64,000 nt of DNA from Pseudomonas sp. NFACC02 (GCF_900110765.1 NZ_FOEO01000001.1:1-64000); one strand, 5' to 3'; positions 54,735 to 63,934 are shown, numbered from the stretch's first letter. The notes: a model not told the origin generated them from the letters alone. Numbers and translations are program-made.

Positions 54735-56372
54735 ATGTTTAAGCAGCTCACGATTGCAAAACGTCTGGGCCTTGGTTTTGGCCTGGTCCTGGCGCTGATG
54801 ATTCTGGTAGCCCTCTTCGGCGTCCAGCGCGTCGGCATGATCGAGTCGACCCTGACAGACGTCAGCGAAGACGCAACCATCAAACAGCGCTACGCCATCA
54901 ACTTTCGTGGCAGCGTCCACGACCGGGCGATCGCTATTCGCGATGCCGTGCTGGTGCGCGATGATCAAGGGCTGGCCACTCACCTGCGCGATATCGAGCG
55001 CCTCAACGCGCTGTATCAGGCATCGGCCGCGCCCATGGACCAGATTTATCAGACCAAGCAGGCGACGGCACAGGAACAGGCGTTGCTCAGCAGCATCAAG
55101 GCCATCGAACGCAGCGCCTTGACCGCCACCGACAAGGTGCTGCGCTTGCGCCAACAGGGTGACATCGAAGGGGCACAGGCCGTATTGATGGCCGAAGTGG
55201 CGGGCGCCTACAAAGAATGGCTGAATCGCATCAATGCGCTGATCGATCTCGAAGAGGCGTCCATTAGCGAGCACATAGGTTTCGTCCGTGTGACGGCCGC
55301 GCACTTCGCCTCGTTGATGCTGGTGTCGACCGGTATCGCCGTGTTGCTGGGCATCATCGCGTCGCTGCTGATCATTCGCAGCATCAAATCGACACTCGGC
55401 GCAGAGCCCCATGAAGTGGCGACTTCAATTCGTCGCCTGGCAGCGGGCGAACTCACCGAGCGGGTCGACACACCCTACCCCGACAGCGTCATGGGCGCGC
55501 TGAAAACCACCAACGCGCACTTGTCGGCGACCATCCACCAAGTGCGCGCCGCCGCAATGGAGCTGACGGGCTCTTCATCTCAACTGCGCGCCAGTTCCGA
55601 CAGCAACAGCGAGCAGATGCGTCTGCAGGCCAGCGAGACCGAGCACATGGCGGCTGCTATCAATCAGATGGCGAGCACCGTCAAAGAAGTCGCGGGCTAT
55701 GCCGCGAAAGCCGCCAACGCGACGCAGAACGCCGATCATGAAGTCGAGCACGGCAAGCGCATGGTCGAGGACACCGCACAGGCCATGCACGCGCTCGCCG
55801 AAAAACTGGAAACCGCCGCGGAATCGGTGACCCAGGTTTCCAGCGACAGCCAGGCCATCGAGACGATTGTCGCGGTGATCAATTCCATCGCTGAGCGCAC
55901 CAACCTGCTGGCCCTCAACGCAGCCATCGAGGCTGCCCGTGCCGGGGAAGCAGGCCGCGGCTTTGCCGTGGTGGCCGACGAAGTCCGCTCACTGGCGACC
56001 CGCACCCAGGAGTCCACGCAAGAAATCCGCAACATGGTGGGTCAGTTGCAGAGTGGCGCGGGCAAGACGGCCGATCTGATGCGCGAAAGCCGCGAGATGG
56101 CACAGCAGACGGTGGCCCAGACGCAGGAAGCACAGACCTCTCTGGTGAAGATTCGCCATGAAGTGGGCGCGCTCAACGACATGAACGCACAGATCGCCAG
56201 TGCCGCGGCACAACAGGGTGTGGCGGCGGAAGACGTGAGTCATAACATCAACCGCATTCATGACGCGGCGCAGCAAACCGCCGTGGGATCAAGCCAGGTG
56301 GCACGTTCCAGTCACGAGCTGTCCAATCTGGCGGATGTGCTGACCGCACGTGTGAGCTTTTTCAAGCTCTGA
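54735..56372 (+). CDS. Methyl-accepting chemotaxis protein (4HB ligand domain)
   Basis: 545 residues: TM1 (about 10-30), a four-helix-bundle periplasmic ligand domain (about 32-190), TM2 (about 192-214), HAMP (about 215-268) and a cytoplasmic signalling domain with the tip [36 protein letters not shown]. The 4HB sequence ([21 protein letters not shown]) is the type found in receptors for small organic acids such as malate or succinate. No C-terminal CheR-docking pentapeptide is seen; it ends VSFFKL. The ligand is not deducible. Confidence 0.93.
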   Translation: MFKQLTIAKRLGLGFGLVLALMILVALFGVQRVGMIESTLTDVSEDATIKQRYAINFRGSVHDRAIAIRDAVLVRDDQGLATHLRDIERLNALYQASAAPMDQIYQTKQATAQEQALLSSIKAIERSALTATDKVLRLRQQGDIEGAQAVLMAEVAGAYKEWLNRINALIDLEEASISEHIGFVRVTAAHFASLMLVSTGIAVLLGIIASLLIIRSIKSTLGAEPHEVATSIRRLAAGELTERVDTPYPDSVMGALKTTNAHLSATIHQVRAAAMELTGSSSQLRASSDSNSEQMRLQASETEHMAAAINQMASTVKEVAGYAAKAANATQNADHEVEHGKRMVEDTAQAMHALAEKLETAAESVTQVSSDSQAIETIVAVINSIAERTNLLALNAAIEAARAGEAGRGFAVVADEVRSLATRTQESTQEIRNMVGQLQSGAGKTADLMRESREMAQQTVAQTQEAQTSLVKIRHEVGALNDMNAQIASAAAQQGVAAEDVSHNINRIHDAAQQTAVGSSQVARSSHELSNLADVLTARVSFFKL

Positions 56373-56633
56373 GGCCAGCGGCCTCTGAACTCAGCTTCCT
56401 CTGAACTCAGCTTTCAGCGAAGGATTGCGTCTTGCCTGACGCAGTCCTTCACCCCTGCGCCGCAAGCCGGAACGGAGCGTGCAAAAAATCCTTCTTACCC
56501 GACCGAATAAGTTCGCCTGCTGGCGTGTTCATTACTCAACGCGCTCTGGGATTTCCCACGAGTGGGGCATTGAATTCACCGTTTGTTACCAGACTGACCT
56601 TTCCTGACTGGATCGTTACGGAGCATGACCACC

Positions 56634-57182
56634 ATGAAGAACAGCCACGAAGCTGCTGAACACCGCAACCCCTTGCTCCTTGGCATGTGCATGGCACTGG
56701 CCTTGGTCGCAGGCCAGGCGCATGCCTCCGGCGACGAATCGTCTCCGCCCAAGCCCAATTGCCCTAAAGGGCAAATATGGGACAGCAAGACCGGCAAGTG
56801 CACAATGCAGACCAGCCAGGCGACCTCCGATGCCGATCGCACCGATTACGCGTATCGACTCGCCAAAGACGGCCGCTATGAAGAAGCGCTGGCATTGCTC
56901 GATACGCTGAAAAATCCGAACACGGCCAAGGCGCTGAACTATCGTGGGTATGCGACCCGCAAATTGGGCCGCACCGACGAAGGCATCAGTTACTACCTGA
57001 AATCCGTGGCACTCGACCCCAACTACGCGCAAGTGCGTGAATACCTGGGAGAGGCGTATGTCATCAAAGGGCGCCTGGATCTGGCCCAGGAACAGTTGGT
57101 GAAGATCAAGGGACTGTGCAACACGACCTGTGAAGAATACGAAGATCTGGCCGACGCCATCGCTGCTGCGCCCCAATCCTGA
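56634..57182 (+). CDS. Exported tetratricopeptide-repeat protein
   Basis: 182 residues: an N-terminal extension then a signal peptide (about 12-33, ending AGQAHA). A Cys-containing motif CPKGQIWDSKTGKC follows, then about three TPR units (about 65-165, for example AKALNYRGYATRKLGRTDEGISYYLKSVALDPNYAQVREYLGEAYVIKGRLDLAQEQL). A CNTTC motif near the end suggests a disulfide. The ATG at 56634 is preferred because GGAG is about 10 nt upstream; the ATG at 56625 is only one base from that site. It lies 40 bp before the ECF sigma gene and may be co-transcribed with it. Confidence 0.8.
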   Translation: MKNSHEAAEHRNPLLLGMCMALALVAGQAHASGDESSPPKPNCPKGQIWDSKTGKCTMQTSQATSDADRTDYAYRLAKDGRYEEALALLDTLKNPNTAKALNYRGYATRKLGRTDEGISYYLKSVALDPNYAQVREYLGEAYVIKGRLDLAQEQLVKIKGLCNTTCEEYEDLADAIAAAPQS

Positions 57183-57222
57183 GTGAGCGTCAGTTTGCGA
57201 TGAGTGAGATCGGGAGGCGGTC

Positions 57223-57750
57223 ATAGCCAGAGACGCAGAGTTTCGTAGTGAACTGGGCCTGCTGTTGCCACGCCTGTGGCGCTACGGGTTAGTGCTGTCT
57301 CGACAAAAACATCTGGCGGACGATCTGGTACAAGCCACCTGCGTGCGCGCGCTCGAACGCGCTGAGCAGTTCGTGACCGGCACACGACTGGATCGCTGGC
57401 TGCTGGCAATCATGCACTCGATCTGGCTCAACGAATTGCGTTCGCAACGGGTGCGACAGGGTCAGGGTTTTGTCGACGCCGAACATGAACTGTCGTTCGA
57501 CGGTGAAACCCAAGCGCAGGACGAAGTGCTGGCCGCGCAGGTCATCAAGCGCGTCAACGCCCTGCCCGAGGCGCAACGCGAAACCGTTTTCCTGACTTAC
57601 GTTGAAGGACTTTCGTACAAAGAAACTGCGGAAATCCTGCATATTCCGGTGGGCACGGTGATGAGTCGACTGGCCGCTGCACGTTTGAAACTGGCTGAAA
57701 CTGCACCACCACGCGCCATGTCGGATAAATCGACAGGAGAACGGCGATGA
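57223..57750 (+). CDS. ECF RNA polymerase sigma factor, apparent AUA start
   Basis: About 175 residues. Sigma region 2 reads LADDLVQATCVRALERAEQFVTGTRLDRWLLAIMHSIWLNELR; region 4 reads ALPEAQRETVFLTYVEGLSYKETAEILHIPVGTVMSRLAAARLKL. The conserved N-terminus ARDAEFRSELGLLLPRLWRYGLVLSRQ is in frame back to an in-frame stop at 57205, but contains no ATG or GTG. GGGAGG lies 5 nt before an ATA at 57223, which is the best-placed start. The alternative TTG at 57265 has no ribosome site and would remove conserved residues. The stop overlaps the anti-sigma ATG by 4 bp. Confidence 0.8.
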   Translation: MARDAEFRSELGLLLPRLWRYGLVLSRQKHLADDLVQATCVRALERAEQFVTGTRLDRWLLAIMHSIWLNELRSQRVRQGQGFVDAEHELSFDGETQAQDEVLAAQVIKRVNALPEAQRETVFLTYVEGLSYKETAEILHIPVGTVMSRLAAARLKLAETAPPRAMSDKSTGERR

Positions 57751-58538
57751 CACACAGCAAGGCACATCCGCTCCCCACAGACGAACAGTTGGTGGCCTAC
57801 CTGGACGACGAACTGGACCGAGAACAACGCCAGTTCATCGACCAGTTGCTGCGCACCGAAGGGCCGGTCGCCGCACGCCTTGATTATCTCGAAAGTGGCG
57901 ACATGCCCTTCCGGATTGCGTTCGACTCCGTGCTTGACCAGGCCCCGACCGATCGCCTGCAAGCCATGCTCGACTCATTGCCGCCGCAGACAACGCCGCA
58001 CAGGGCAGCATCCATGAGCCGCCGTGGATTTCTGGCGACCGCTGCGGGTTTCGTAATGGCCGGTATTGCCGCCGACCGTCTGTTCATGAACTGGCAAAGC
58101 GCCGAAACCAAGGGCGGCTGGCGCGCTTCGGTTGCCGAATATATGGCCCTGTACACCCCCGACACCCTGGCTAACCTGACGTCCGACGCCAGCTCCCACC
58201 AGGCGCAGTTGAACTCGGTTGGCGAGCAACTGGAGCTTGCGCTGACGCCCGATACCGTCGCCCTGCCTGGCGCCGAATTTCGACGCGCACAGATTCTGGA
58301 CTACGAGGGCGTGCTGATCGGTCAACTGACCTACCTTGATCCCCGACACGGACCGCTGGCGTTATGCATCACCATGGCCGCCAGCACCGGCAGCGAGCCG
58401 CTTGCCAGCGAAGAGCGCAAGGGCCTGAATGTGGTGTATTGGTCGAATGGGACACATGCGTTCATGCTGATCGGCAAGAACCCCTTCGAAGACCTGCGGC
58501 TCATGGCGCGCAGTGCACAAAAAGGCTTGCCGGCGTGA
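57747..58538 (+). CDS. Anti-sigma factor
   Basis: 263 residues. The N-terminal cytoplasmic part (about 1-90, PTDEQLVAYLDDELDREQRQFIDQLL) is a zinc-free anti-sigma helical domain. A single membrane-spanning segment is preceded by SRRGFLATAAGFVMAGIAA (about 90-110), which looks like a twin-arginine motif. The C-terminal periplasmic domain (about 120-263) is of the type seen in ChrR/FecR-like transmembrane anti-sigma factors. It overlaps the sigma gene (ATGA). It probably holds the sigma factor inactive until a periplasmic signal, possibly copper given the adjacent copCD genes. Confidence 0.85.
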   Translation: MTHSKAHPLPTDEQLVAYLDDELDREQRQFIDQLLRTEGPVAARLDYLESGDMPFRIAFDSVLDQAPTDRLQAMLDSLPPQTTPHRAASMSRRGFLATAAGFVMAGIAADRLFMNWQSAETKGGWRASVAEYMALYTPDTLANLTSDASSHQAQLNSVGEQLELALTPDTVALPGAEFRRAQILDYEGVLIGQLTYLDPRHGPLALCITMAASTGSEPLASEERKGLNVVYWSNGTHAFMLIGKNPFEDLRLMARSAQKGLPA

Positions 58539-58676
58539 CCTGTCGGGACGGTTATTAACTGGAGTCTGGAGGCACTTTCTGGTCTAGTAGCGCTCGAATT
58601 GCTCGGAATCGACACGTATCGGTTTCTGTCACGAACGTTGCTGCAACCCGTTGCCGCACAACCAAAGGTGCCATTG

Positions 58677-59063
58677 ATGTCTGCCCTTCGCTTCAAGCAA
58701 GCCCTCTGCTGCCTCCCCCTTCTGGCAGGCCTGACCACCACCGCCGTTTTCGCCCATGCGCACCTGGAGAGCCAGCTCCCCGCAGCGGACAGCGAAGTGA
58801 CCAGCCCCAAGGAACTGCGCCTGACCTTCTCTGAAGGTGTTGAAGAGAAGTTCACCAAAGTCGCCCTGAGCCTGGACGGTCCCGGCGAGAGCACCGAGAT
58901 CATCCAGACCCAAAGCGTGACCACCGATCCGGCGGACAAGAAAGTCCTGATCGTCGTGCCCGCCGTGCCCTTGGCACCCGGCAAATACAAGGTCGAGTGG
59001 CATGCCGTGTCAGTCGACACCCACAAGAGTGAAGGCGTTTATCGCTTCAAGGTGACGCCTTAA
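58677..59063 (+). CDS. copC: Periplasmic copper-binding protein CopC
   Basis: 128 residues with a signal peptide ending VFA. The mature protein starts HAHLESQLPAADSEV, so His1 is the Cu(II) ligand as in other CopC proteins. The C-terminal AVSVDTHKSEG supplies the conserved Asp and His ligands. The beta-sandwich length (about 102 mature residues) is typical. The ATG at 58677 has AAAGGTG upstream. It is followed 4 bp later by copD; CopC hands copper to CopD for uptake in characterised systems. Confidence 0.92.
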   Translation: MSALRFKQALCCLPLLAGLTTTAVFAHAHLESQLPAADSEVTSPKELRLTFSEGVEEKFTKVALSLDGPGESTEIIQTQSVTTDPADKKVLIVVPAVPLAPGKYKVEWHAVSVDTHKSEGVYRFKVTP

Positions 59064-59067
59064 CCCC

Positions 59068-59937
59068 ATGCAGGATGGATTGATTCTGTGCCGGTTCGTG
59101 CATTTCGGCGCAGTTTTGCTGCTGTTCGGCGTCGAACTGTTTCGTTCCGTACTGTTCGCCTCTTACTTGTCATCCTTTGAAGCCGGGATGACCCGTCGAC
59201 TTGACCGGGCAATGGCCGGGCTCGCCATCCTGGGATTGATGAGTGCCATGGCCTGGCTGATGCTGACGGCCGCGAGCATGGCCGATGACTGGCACGACGC
59301 GGTGAGCCTGCAGACAATCGGGTCCGTGATCGGCCATACTTTTTTCGGTCATGTGTGGATCGCCCATCTCTTCCTCGGCCTGCTTGCCGTGCTGTTCTGC
59401 CTGCCAGGGCCGCGGTCCCGGCCAAGGCTCGGGTTGCTGGTCAATACGTTGCTGCTTCTGACACTGGCGCCCGTCGGACATGGGGCCATGTACGACGGAA
59501 CGCAGGGCCAACTGCTGATTTTCAATCAGATGCTGCACTTGATCGGCGTTGGCACCTGGCTTGGCGGCCTCCTGATGCTGGCGGTACTGCTGAGCAGCCC
59601 CGGCACGGTTGATGTACGGGCGGTGCTGGTGCGATTCAGCGGGATTGGCTATGGGCTGGTCGCGCTGATCGTCGCCACCGGCATGATCAACGTGCGGGCC
59701 TTGAGCGGCGCGCTCTGGCCCCAACCCGCGTTCTCCGGTTTCGGCCAGGTGCTGGCTGTCAAGGTGGGCATGGTGCTATGCATGCTGGCGCTTGCAGCAG
59801 TCAACCGAAGCCTGGCCCGGGCGACCGATCTTCGGCTATCGGCACTGCGCGTGAGCGTGCTGTTCGAATGTCTGTTCGGATCAGCGGCACTGGCGGCGGT
59901 TTCGCTGCTGGGCACATTGCCGCCGATGCTGGCCTGA
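59068..59937 (+). CDS. copD: Copper resistance/uptake membrane protein CopD
   Basis: 289 residues with about eight membrane helices. His residues in CRFVHFGAVLLLFGVELFR, FGHVWIAHLFLGLLAV, APVGHGAMYDG and NQMLHLIGVGTWLGGLLM are those conserved in CopD and thought to bind metal. It follows copC by 4 bp. copA, copB and copRS are not in the window, which favours uptake or homeostasis over high-level resistance. Confidence 0.92.
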   Translation: MQDGLILCRFVHFGAVLLLFGVELFRSVLFASYLSSFEAGMTRRLDRAMAGLAILGLMSAMAWLMLTAASMADDWHDAVSLQTIGSVIGHTFFGHVWIAHLFLGLLAVLFCLPGPRSRPRLGLLVNTLLLLTLAPVGHGAMYDGTQGQLLIFNQMLHLIGVGTWLGGLLMLAVLLSSPGTVDVRAVLVRFSGIGYGLVALIVATGMINVRALSGALWPQPAFSGFGQVLAVKVGMVLCMLALAAVNRSLARATDLRLSALRVSVLFECLFGSAALAAVSLLGTLPPMLA

Positions 59938-60108
59938 GTTTCAGCGCAACGCCGGGAGTTTCGCAGCGCTTCACCGACGCTAATCGCTCGGGACGCGAAA
60001 CGTCATCCGCTGGACCCTGAGACTCAGGCAAATACCTGTAACAGCTTGACCCTTGAGAAACGCTGAGAGGGGCGTAACGTCCAGAGCTCGGAATCTGAAT
60101 CAAGGAGC

Positions 60109-60564
60109 ATGGACGTGCCAGCCATTTCTCACGCATCAATCGACACCGCCGCCCCCGCCTTCTGGCTGATAGCCGATCAGCTCAATACTCGCAACGAAAC
60201 CGAACGCCTGGCCTACATCCGCACAGGTTTCCCTCCCGGCTGGGTCAAGGCGGTACGCTGCGCATTCCAGCTCAGCAACAGTCAGTTGGAGGCGCTGCTC
60301 AGCACATCGGTTTCCACGCTAGAGCGCCGCCAACGGCAGCAGCGACCGCTTGATCTGGTGGGTTCCGAACGACTGGACCGCGTCGCCACGCTTGCTGTCC
60401 GCGCCGCGGAAGTATTCGAGGACCAGGACACCGCGCGACGCTGGATGATGACCCCGAACCGCGCCCTGAATGACCAGGCCCCGATCACCCTTTGCGAAAC
60501 CGAGATAGGTGCCATTCAGGTACGGCGCACGTTGGCGGCGCTGCAGCATGGCGGGGTCGTTTGA
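60109..60564 (+). CDS. Xre/MbcA/ParS-type antitoxin (DUF2384)
   Basis: 151 residues: N-terminal Xre-like helices (about 30-85, IRTGFPPGWVKAVRCAFQLSNSQLEALLSTSVSTLERRQRQ) and a C-terminal ParS/MbcA toxin-binding domain (about 85-150, DRVATLAVRAAEVFEDQDTARRWMMTPNRALNDQAPI). The start may instead be GTG at 60115, better spaced from GGAG. It overlaps the RES toxin gene by one base (TGATG), the usual antitoxin-first arrangement. It should bind its own promoter (60010-60108). Confidence 0.9.
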   Translation: MDVPAISHASIDTAAPAFWLIADQLNTRNETERLAYIRTGFPPGWVKAVRCAFQLSNSQLEALLSTSVSTLERRQRQQRPLDLVGSERLDRVATLAVRAAEVFEDQDTARRWMMTPNRALNDQAPITLCETEIGAIQVRRTLAALQHGGVV

Positions 60565-61022
60565 TGCGGGCCTGGCGAATCGGCAAGGCCCGAGACCTAA
60601 ACGAACTCACCGGCGCGGGCGCCGCGCTGTACGGCGGCCGCTGGAACCATCCCGATCATCCCGCACTGTATCTGGGTCTGAGCGCCGCCGGCTGTGCCCT
60701 GGACACCATCATGCTGGCGGGCCACGTGCCGTGCCTGCCCTTGAAACTCGTCGAACTGCGACTGCCCGACGATCCAGCGCTGTACGCCGAGCCCTCTCGC
60801 CCCCAATTACCACCCGGTTGGGACGCACTGCCCGCCGACAAAGCCAGTATGGACTTCGGTACCGCCTGGCTTGAGCGCACCGATCAATTGGGGCTGATCT
60901 TGCCATCGGCGACAACGGATCACACCCGTTGCCTGATGATCAATCCAAAACACCCGGCCATGGCTCAGGTCAAGGTCGTGCAAACGAGCGATTTCATTTA
61001 TGGCATCACCCGCGCACGCTAA
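60564..61022 (+). CDS. RES-domain toxin
   Basis: 152 residues. Characterised RES toxins degrade NAD+ when not held by their Xre partner. The RES-family residues seen are Arg in GGRWNHP, Tyr in ALYLGLS and Ser in LILPSATTDHTR, followed by NPKHP. At the position of the family's Glu (usually in ALLEVL) this protein has Asp (CALDTIML). The ATG at 60564 overlaps the antitoxin stop, so translation is coupled. It is an intact toxin-antitoxin pair, convergent with acuI (5 bp apart). Confidence 0.88.
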   Translation: MRAWRIGKARDLNELTGAGAALYGGRWNHPDHPALYLGLSAAGCALDTIMLAGHVPCLPLKLVELRLPDDPALYAEPSRPQLPPGWDALPADKASMDFGTAWLERTDQLGLILPSATTDHTRCLMINPKHPAMAQVKVVQTSDFIYGITRAR

Positions 61023-61027
61023 ACAGA

Positions 61028-62011
61028 TTAACGCTGAGTGTTGACCACCACCCTGCCGCGCACCCGCCCGTCCATGAGCCGTTGCGCGGTATCAATCACC
61101 TCCCCCAGGCCGATTTCATGCGTGATCAGCGCCAGCCGCGACCGGTCCAGATCCGTCGCCAGACGTGCCCACGCGTCAATACGGTCCTGACGCGGGCGCA
61201 TGACACTGTCGATCCCGGCCAGCGTCACCCCACGCAGAATGAACGGCGCCACCGATGCCGGAAACTCCATGCCTTGTGCCAGACCGCATGCCGCCACGGT
61301 ACCCCAGTAACGCATGCTGGCGCAGATGTTCGCGAGGGTGTGACTGCCGACCGAATCAATGGCGCCCGCCCAACGTTCCTTGGCCAACGGACGCCCGGGC
61401 TGCGACAGCGTCGCTCGGTCAATCACTTCGGCCGCGCCCAACTGTTTGAGGTATTCGCTTTCTTCCAGACGCCCCGTCGAAGCCACGACGTGGTAACCCA
61501 GCTTCGCCAGAATGGCGATGGAAAAACTGCCGACGCCGCCATTGGCACCCGTCACCAGGATCTCGCCCTTGTCCGGTGTCACGCCATTCTTCTCCAGCGC
61601 CATCACCGCCAACATCGCCGTGTACCCCGCTGTCCCGATGGCCATGGCCTGCGCTGCGCTGAACGCCGCCGGCAGTGGAATCAGCCATTTGCCTTCAAGC
61701 CTCGCCATTTGCGCAAGGCCGCCCCAATGGCCCTCGCCGACACCCCAGCCATTGAGCAACACCTGATCACCCGGTTTGAAGTCCGGGTTGCTGCTCTGCT
61801 CCACGGTTCCCGCGAGGTCTACGCCTGGGATCATGGGAAACGTGCGTACAATCGGCCCTTTACCGGTGATCGCCATCGCGTCCTTGTAGTTGAGCGTGCT
61901 GTAGGCCACACGGACCGTCACGTCACCCGCAGGCAAACGCGCTTCGTCAATGGCGGTCAGCTGGACGTGATAACCGCTGTCGTCCTTGTCAATCAGAATG
62001 CCGTCGAACAT
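61028..62011 (-). CDS. acuI: Acrylyl-CoA reductase AcuI-type (YhdH) oxidoreductase
   Basis: NADPH-dependent reduction of acryloyl-CoA to propionyl-CoA in characterised AcuI/YhdH enzymes. 327 residues, zinc-free medium-chain reductase. Motifs: [48 protein letters not shown] and the NADPH loop [27 protein letters not shown] lies about 8 nt upstream of the ATG. A perfect 21-bp dyad lies 13 bp before the start (62024-62044). It follows acuR on the same strand. Confidence 0.93.
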   Translation of the reverse strand: MFDGILIDKDDSGYHVQLTAIDEARLPAGDVTVRVAYSTLNYKDAMAITGKGPIVRTFPMIPGVDLAGTVEQSSNPDFKPGDQVLLNGWGVGEGHWGGLAQMARLEGKWLIPLPAAFSAAQAMAIGTAGYTAMLAVMALEKNGVTPDKGEILVTGANGGVGSFSIAILAKLGYHVVASTGRLEESEYLKQLGAAEVIDRATLSQPGRPLAKERWAGAIDSVGSHTLANICASMRYWGTVAACGLAQGMEFPASVAPFILRGVTLAGIDSVMRPRQDRIDAWARLATDLDRSRLALITHEIGLGEVIDTAQRLMDGRVRGRVVVNTQR

Positions 62012-62023
62012 GTTAAGCCTCCG

Positions 62024-62044
62024 TTATAGACCGATCGTCTATAA
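62024..62044. promoter_or_regulatory. TetR-type operator before acuI
   Basis: TTATAGAC-N5-GTCTATAA is a perfect 8-bp inverted repeat. It shares 16 of 21 positions with the element at 62722-62742, so both are probably bound by AcuR. Confidence 0.65.
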
Positions 62045-62073
62045 GCAGTCATGGATAAGAAATGGCATGGGCC

Positions 62074-62712
62074 TCATCGCGGAAGCCCACGAAGAAAGCC
62101 GGCGATAAAAATATTGAGGGGACCATCGCTCTGTACCAGTCGCGCGCGAAGCACGGCACCTTCCCAGCCGATCCAGAAGTACGCCGCCAGCGCTTGGGAA
62201 TCCGCGTTCGCGGGAAGCTCCCCTGCTTGTTTCGCCGCATCAAAGCAGGCACTCAACCGTCGTTGCCAGTCGAGGAACGTGCTTTCCAGTGCCTCACGAA
62301 ACCCGTGCGGCAGCACACTGACTTCCTGCCCCAGGTTGCCCACCAGACAGCCACGGCGGTAACCGTAGCGCGCCATGCTGACCTTGGAGTGCTGGACGAA
62401 CCCGGCCAGTCGCTCAAGCGGCGACAGCGCCTCGTCAAGCAACCAGCGGTCGAGGCGTCTGGCAAAGTAACCGGCATAGCTTTCCAGGACCTCAAGACCA
62501 AAGGCTTCCTTACTGGGGAAATAGTGGTAGAAAGAGCCTTTCGGCACGCCGACGCGCTTGAGAATGCCGTCGATGCCCGTTGCCATGAAGCCCTGTTCAG
62601 TGAGCACTTCCACGCCACAGCGCACCAGCGCCGTGCGGGTGTCGAAGGGTTCGTCGCGGGCAACCTTGGGTGGACGGCCACGACGTTTGGGTTTTTCGAG
62701 CGTCTCGTTCAT
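62074..62712 (-). CDS. acuR: TetR family regulator, AcuR type
   Basis: 212 residues: a basic N-terminal tail with an AT-hook-like RRGRPPK, TetR HTH (about 35-75, TGIDGILKRVGVPKGSFYHYFPSKEAFGLEVL) and a helical ligand domain. AcuR in Rhodobacter represses acuR-acuI-dddL and responds to acrylate; the adjacent acuI supports the assignment. No clear Shine-Dalgarno site precedes the ATG, and the operator at 62722-62742 lies only 10 bp upstream of it, suggesting a very short leader. Confidence 0.88.
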   Translation of the reverse strand: MNETLEKPKRRGRPPKVARDEPFDTRTALVRCGVEVLTEQGFMATGIDGILKRVGVPKGSFYHYFPSKEAFGLEVLESYAGYFARRLDRWLLDEALSPLERLAGFVQHSKVSMARYGYRRGCLVGNLGQEVSVLPHGFREALESTFLDWQRRLSACFDAAKQAGELPANADSQALAAYFWIGWEGAVLRARLVQSDGPLNIFIAGFLRGLPR

Positions 62713-62721
62713 GGGGTTGCA

Positions 62722-62742
62722 TATTAGACTGATCGACTATTA
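62722..62742. promoter_or_regulatory. TetR-type operator before acuR
   Basis: TATTAGAC-N5-GACTATTA is an imperfect dyad of the same 21-bp length and with the same GATC centre as the one before acuI. It lies 10-30 bp upstream of the acuR start, where it would cover the promoter and give autorepression. Confidence 0.55.
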
Positions 62743-62851
62743 AATCAACCCACCTTCTGGATCTGCGTAAACGTCTGTCAGCTTGCGCCTGTTTCAGGCG
62801 CCAAAGCCTGTGAAGCACGCCTTCTTCTAACCGCCTTTGGAGAATCTGCCC

Positions 62852-63934
62852 ATGATTGCCTGGCCCGACACCCGCATTCTGAAACTGCTCGGCATTGAGG
62901 TGCCTATTCTGCTTGCGCCAATGGCAGGCGCGGCAGGCTCGGCACTGGCGATCGAAGTCGGTAAGGCCGGTGGGCTCCCATCGTTGCCCTGCGCCATGCT
63001 CAGCCACGACCAGATCCGCGAAGAGGTCGCCGCGATCCGTGCCGGGACGCACGCACCGCTAAATCTCAATTTCTTCAGCCACCAGAACCCGGACGCGAAT
63101 CCCGAAGCCGCCAAGGCCTGGAAAGACCTGTTGCAGCCTTACTATCAGGAACTGGGCGCGGACTTCGATGCACCCACGCCGACCACAAACCGCGCCCCTT
63201 TCGATGAGATGAGCTGCGTCTTGGTGGAAGAACTAAAACCTGAAGTGGTCAGCTTCCACTTCGGCCTGCCGTCTGCCGACTACGTAAAGCGCGTCAAGGC
63301 CGCCGGGGCCAAGGTGATTTCCTCTGCGACCACGGTCGAAGAAGCCGTCTGGCTGGAGCAGCATGGCTGCGACGCCGTTATCGCCATGGGCAACGAAGCG
63401 GGTGGCCATCGCGGCATGTTCCTCAGTCATGAGCTGTACACCCAGGTCGGTACTTTGGCGCTCGTCCCGCAAATCGCCGACGCCGTCAGCGTGCCGGTGA
63501 TTGCAGCGGGAGGGATCGCCGACAGCCGCGGTGTTGCAGCTGCATTCATGCTGGGCGCCTCGGCCGTCCAGGTGGGTACGGCTTATCTGTTTTGCCCGGA
63601 AGCCAAAACCTCGACGTTGCATCAAGCTGCGCTGCGAAGCGCCACCGACAGTCAGACCGCTGTGACCAACCTGTTCACCGGTCGCCCTGCACGCGGGATC
63701 GTCAATCGCATCATGAGGGAGATCGGCCCGATCAACGCAGCCGCGCCTGACTTCCCCACCGCCGGTGGCGCTCTGATGCCGCTGCGCGCCAAAGCCGAAC
63801 CTCAAGGCGACAGCGGGTTCATGAACCTCTGGGCGGGTCAGGCGGTGGGGATCAAGCATCAACTGCCAGCCGAGGCATGGACGCGCCAACTGGCCATTCA
63901 GACCCTCGAACGACTGGCTGGCGTCAGAAACTGA
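62852..63934 (+). CDS. Nitronate monooxygenase / FMN-dependent NPD family
   Basis: 360 residues, TIM-barrel FMN enzyme of the 2-nitropropane dioxygenase family. PILLAPMAGAAGSALAIEVGKAGGL (about 18-42), NLNFFSHQNPD, VSFHFGLP, CDAVIAMGNEAGGHRG with the catalytic His, VPVIAAGGIADSRGVAAAFMLGASAVQVGTAYL and the NRIMRE segment are all present. It oxidises alkyl nitronates such as propionate 3-nitronate in characterised members. The ATG at 62852 aligns with the family start and has GGAG upstream; a TTG 15 bp earlier is also in frame. Divergent from acuR. Confidence 0.9.
   Translation: MIAWPDTRILKLLGIEVPILLAPMAGAAGSALAIEVGKAGGLPSLPCAMLSHDQIREEVAAIRAGTHAPLNLNFFSHQNPDANPEAAKAWKDLLQPYYQELGADFDAPTPTTNRAPFDEMSCVLVEELKPEVVSFHFGLPSADYVKRVKAAGAKVISSATTVEEAVWLEQHGCDAVIAMGNEAGGHRGMFLSHELYTQVGTLALVPQIADAVSVPVIAAGGIADSRGVAAAFMLGASAVQVGTAYLFCPEAKTSTLHQAALRSATDSQTAVTNLFTGRPARGIVNRIMREIGPINAAAPDFPTAGGALMPLRAKAEPQGDSGFMNLWAGQAVGIKHQLPAEAWTRQLAIQTLERLAGVRN

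Noticed and set aside
60929-62029. 366-residue plus-strand open frame rich in Arg and His
   Set aside because: It is antisense to acuI, which has full family motifs and a good ribosome site.
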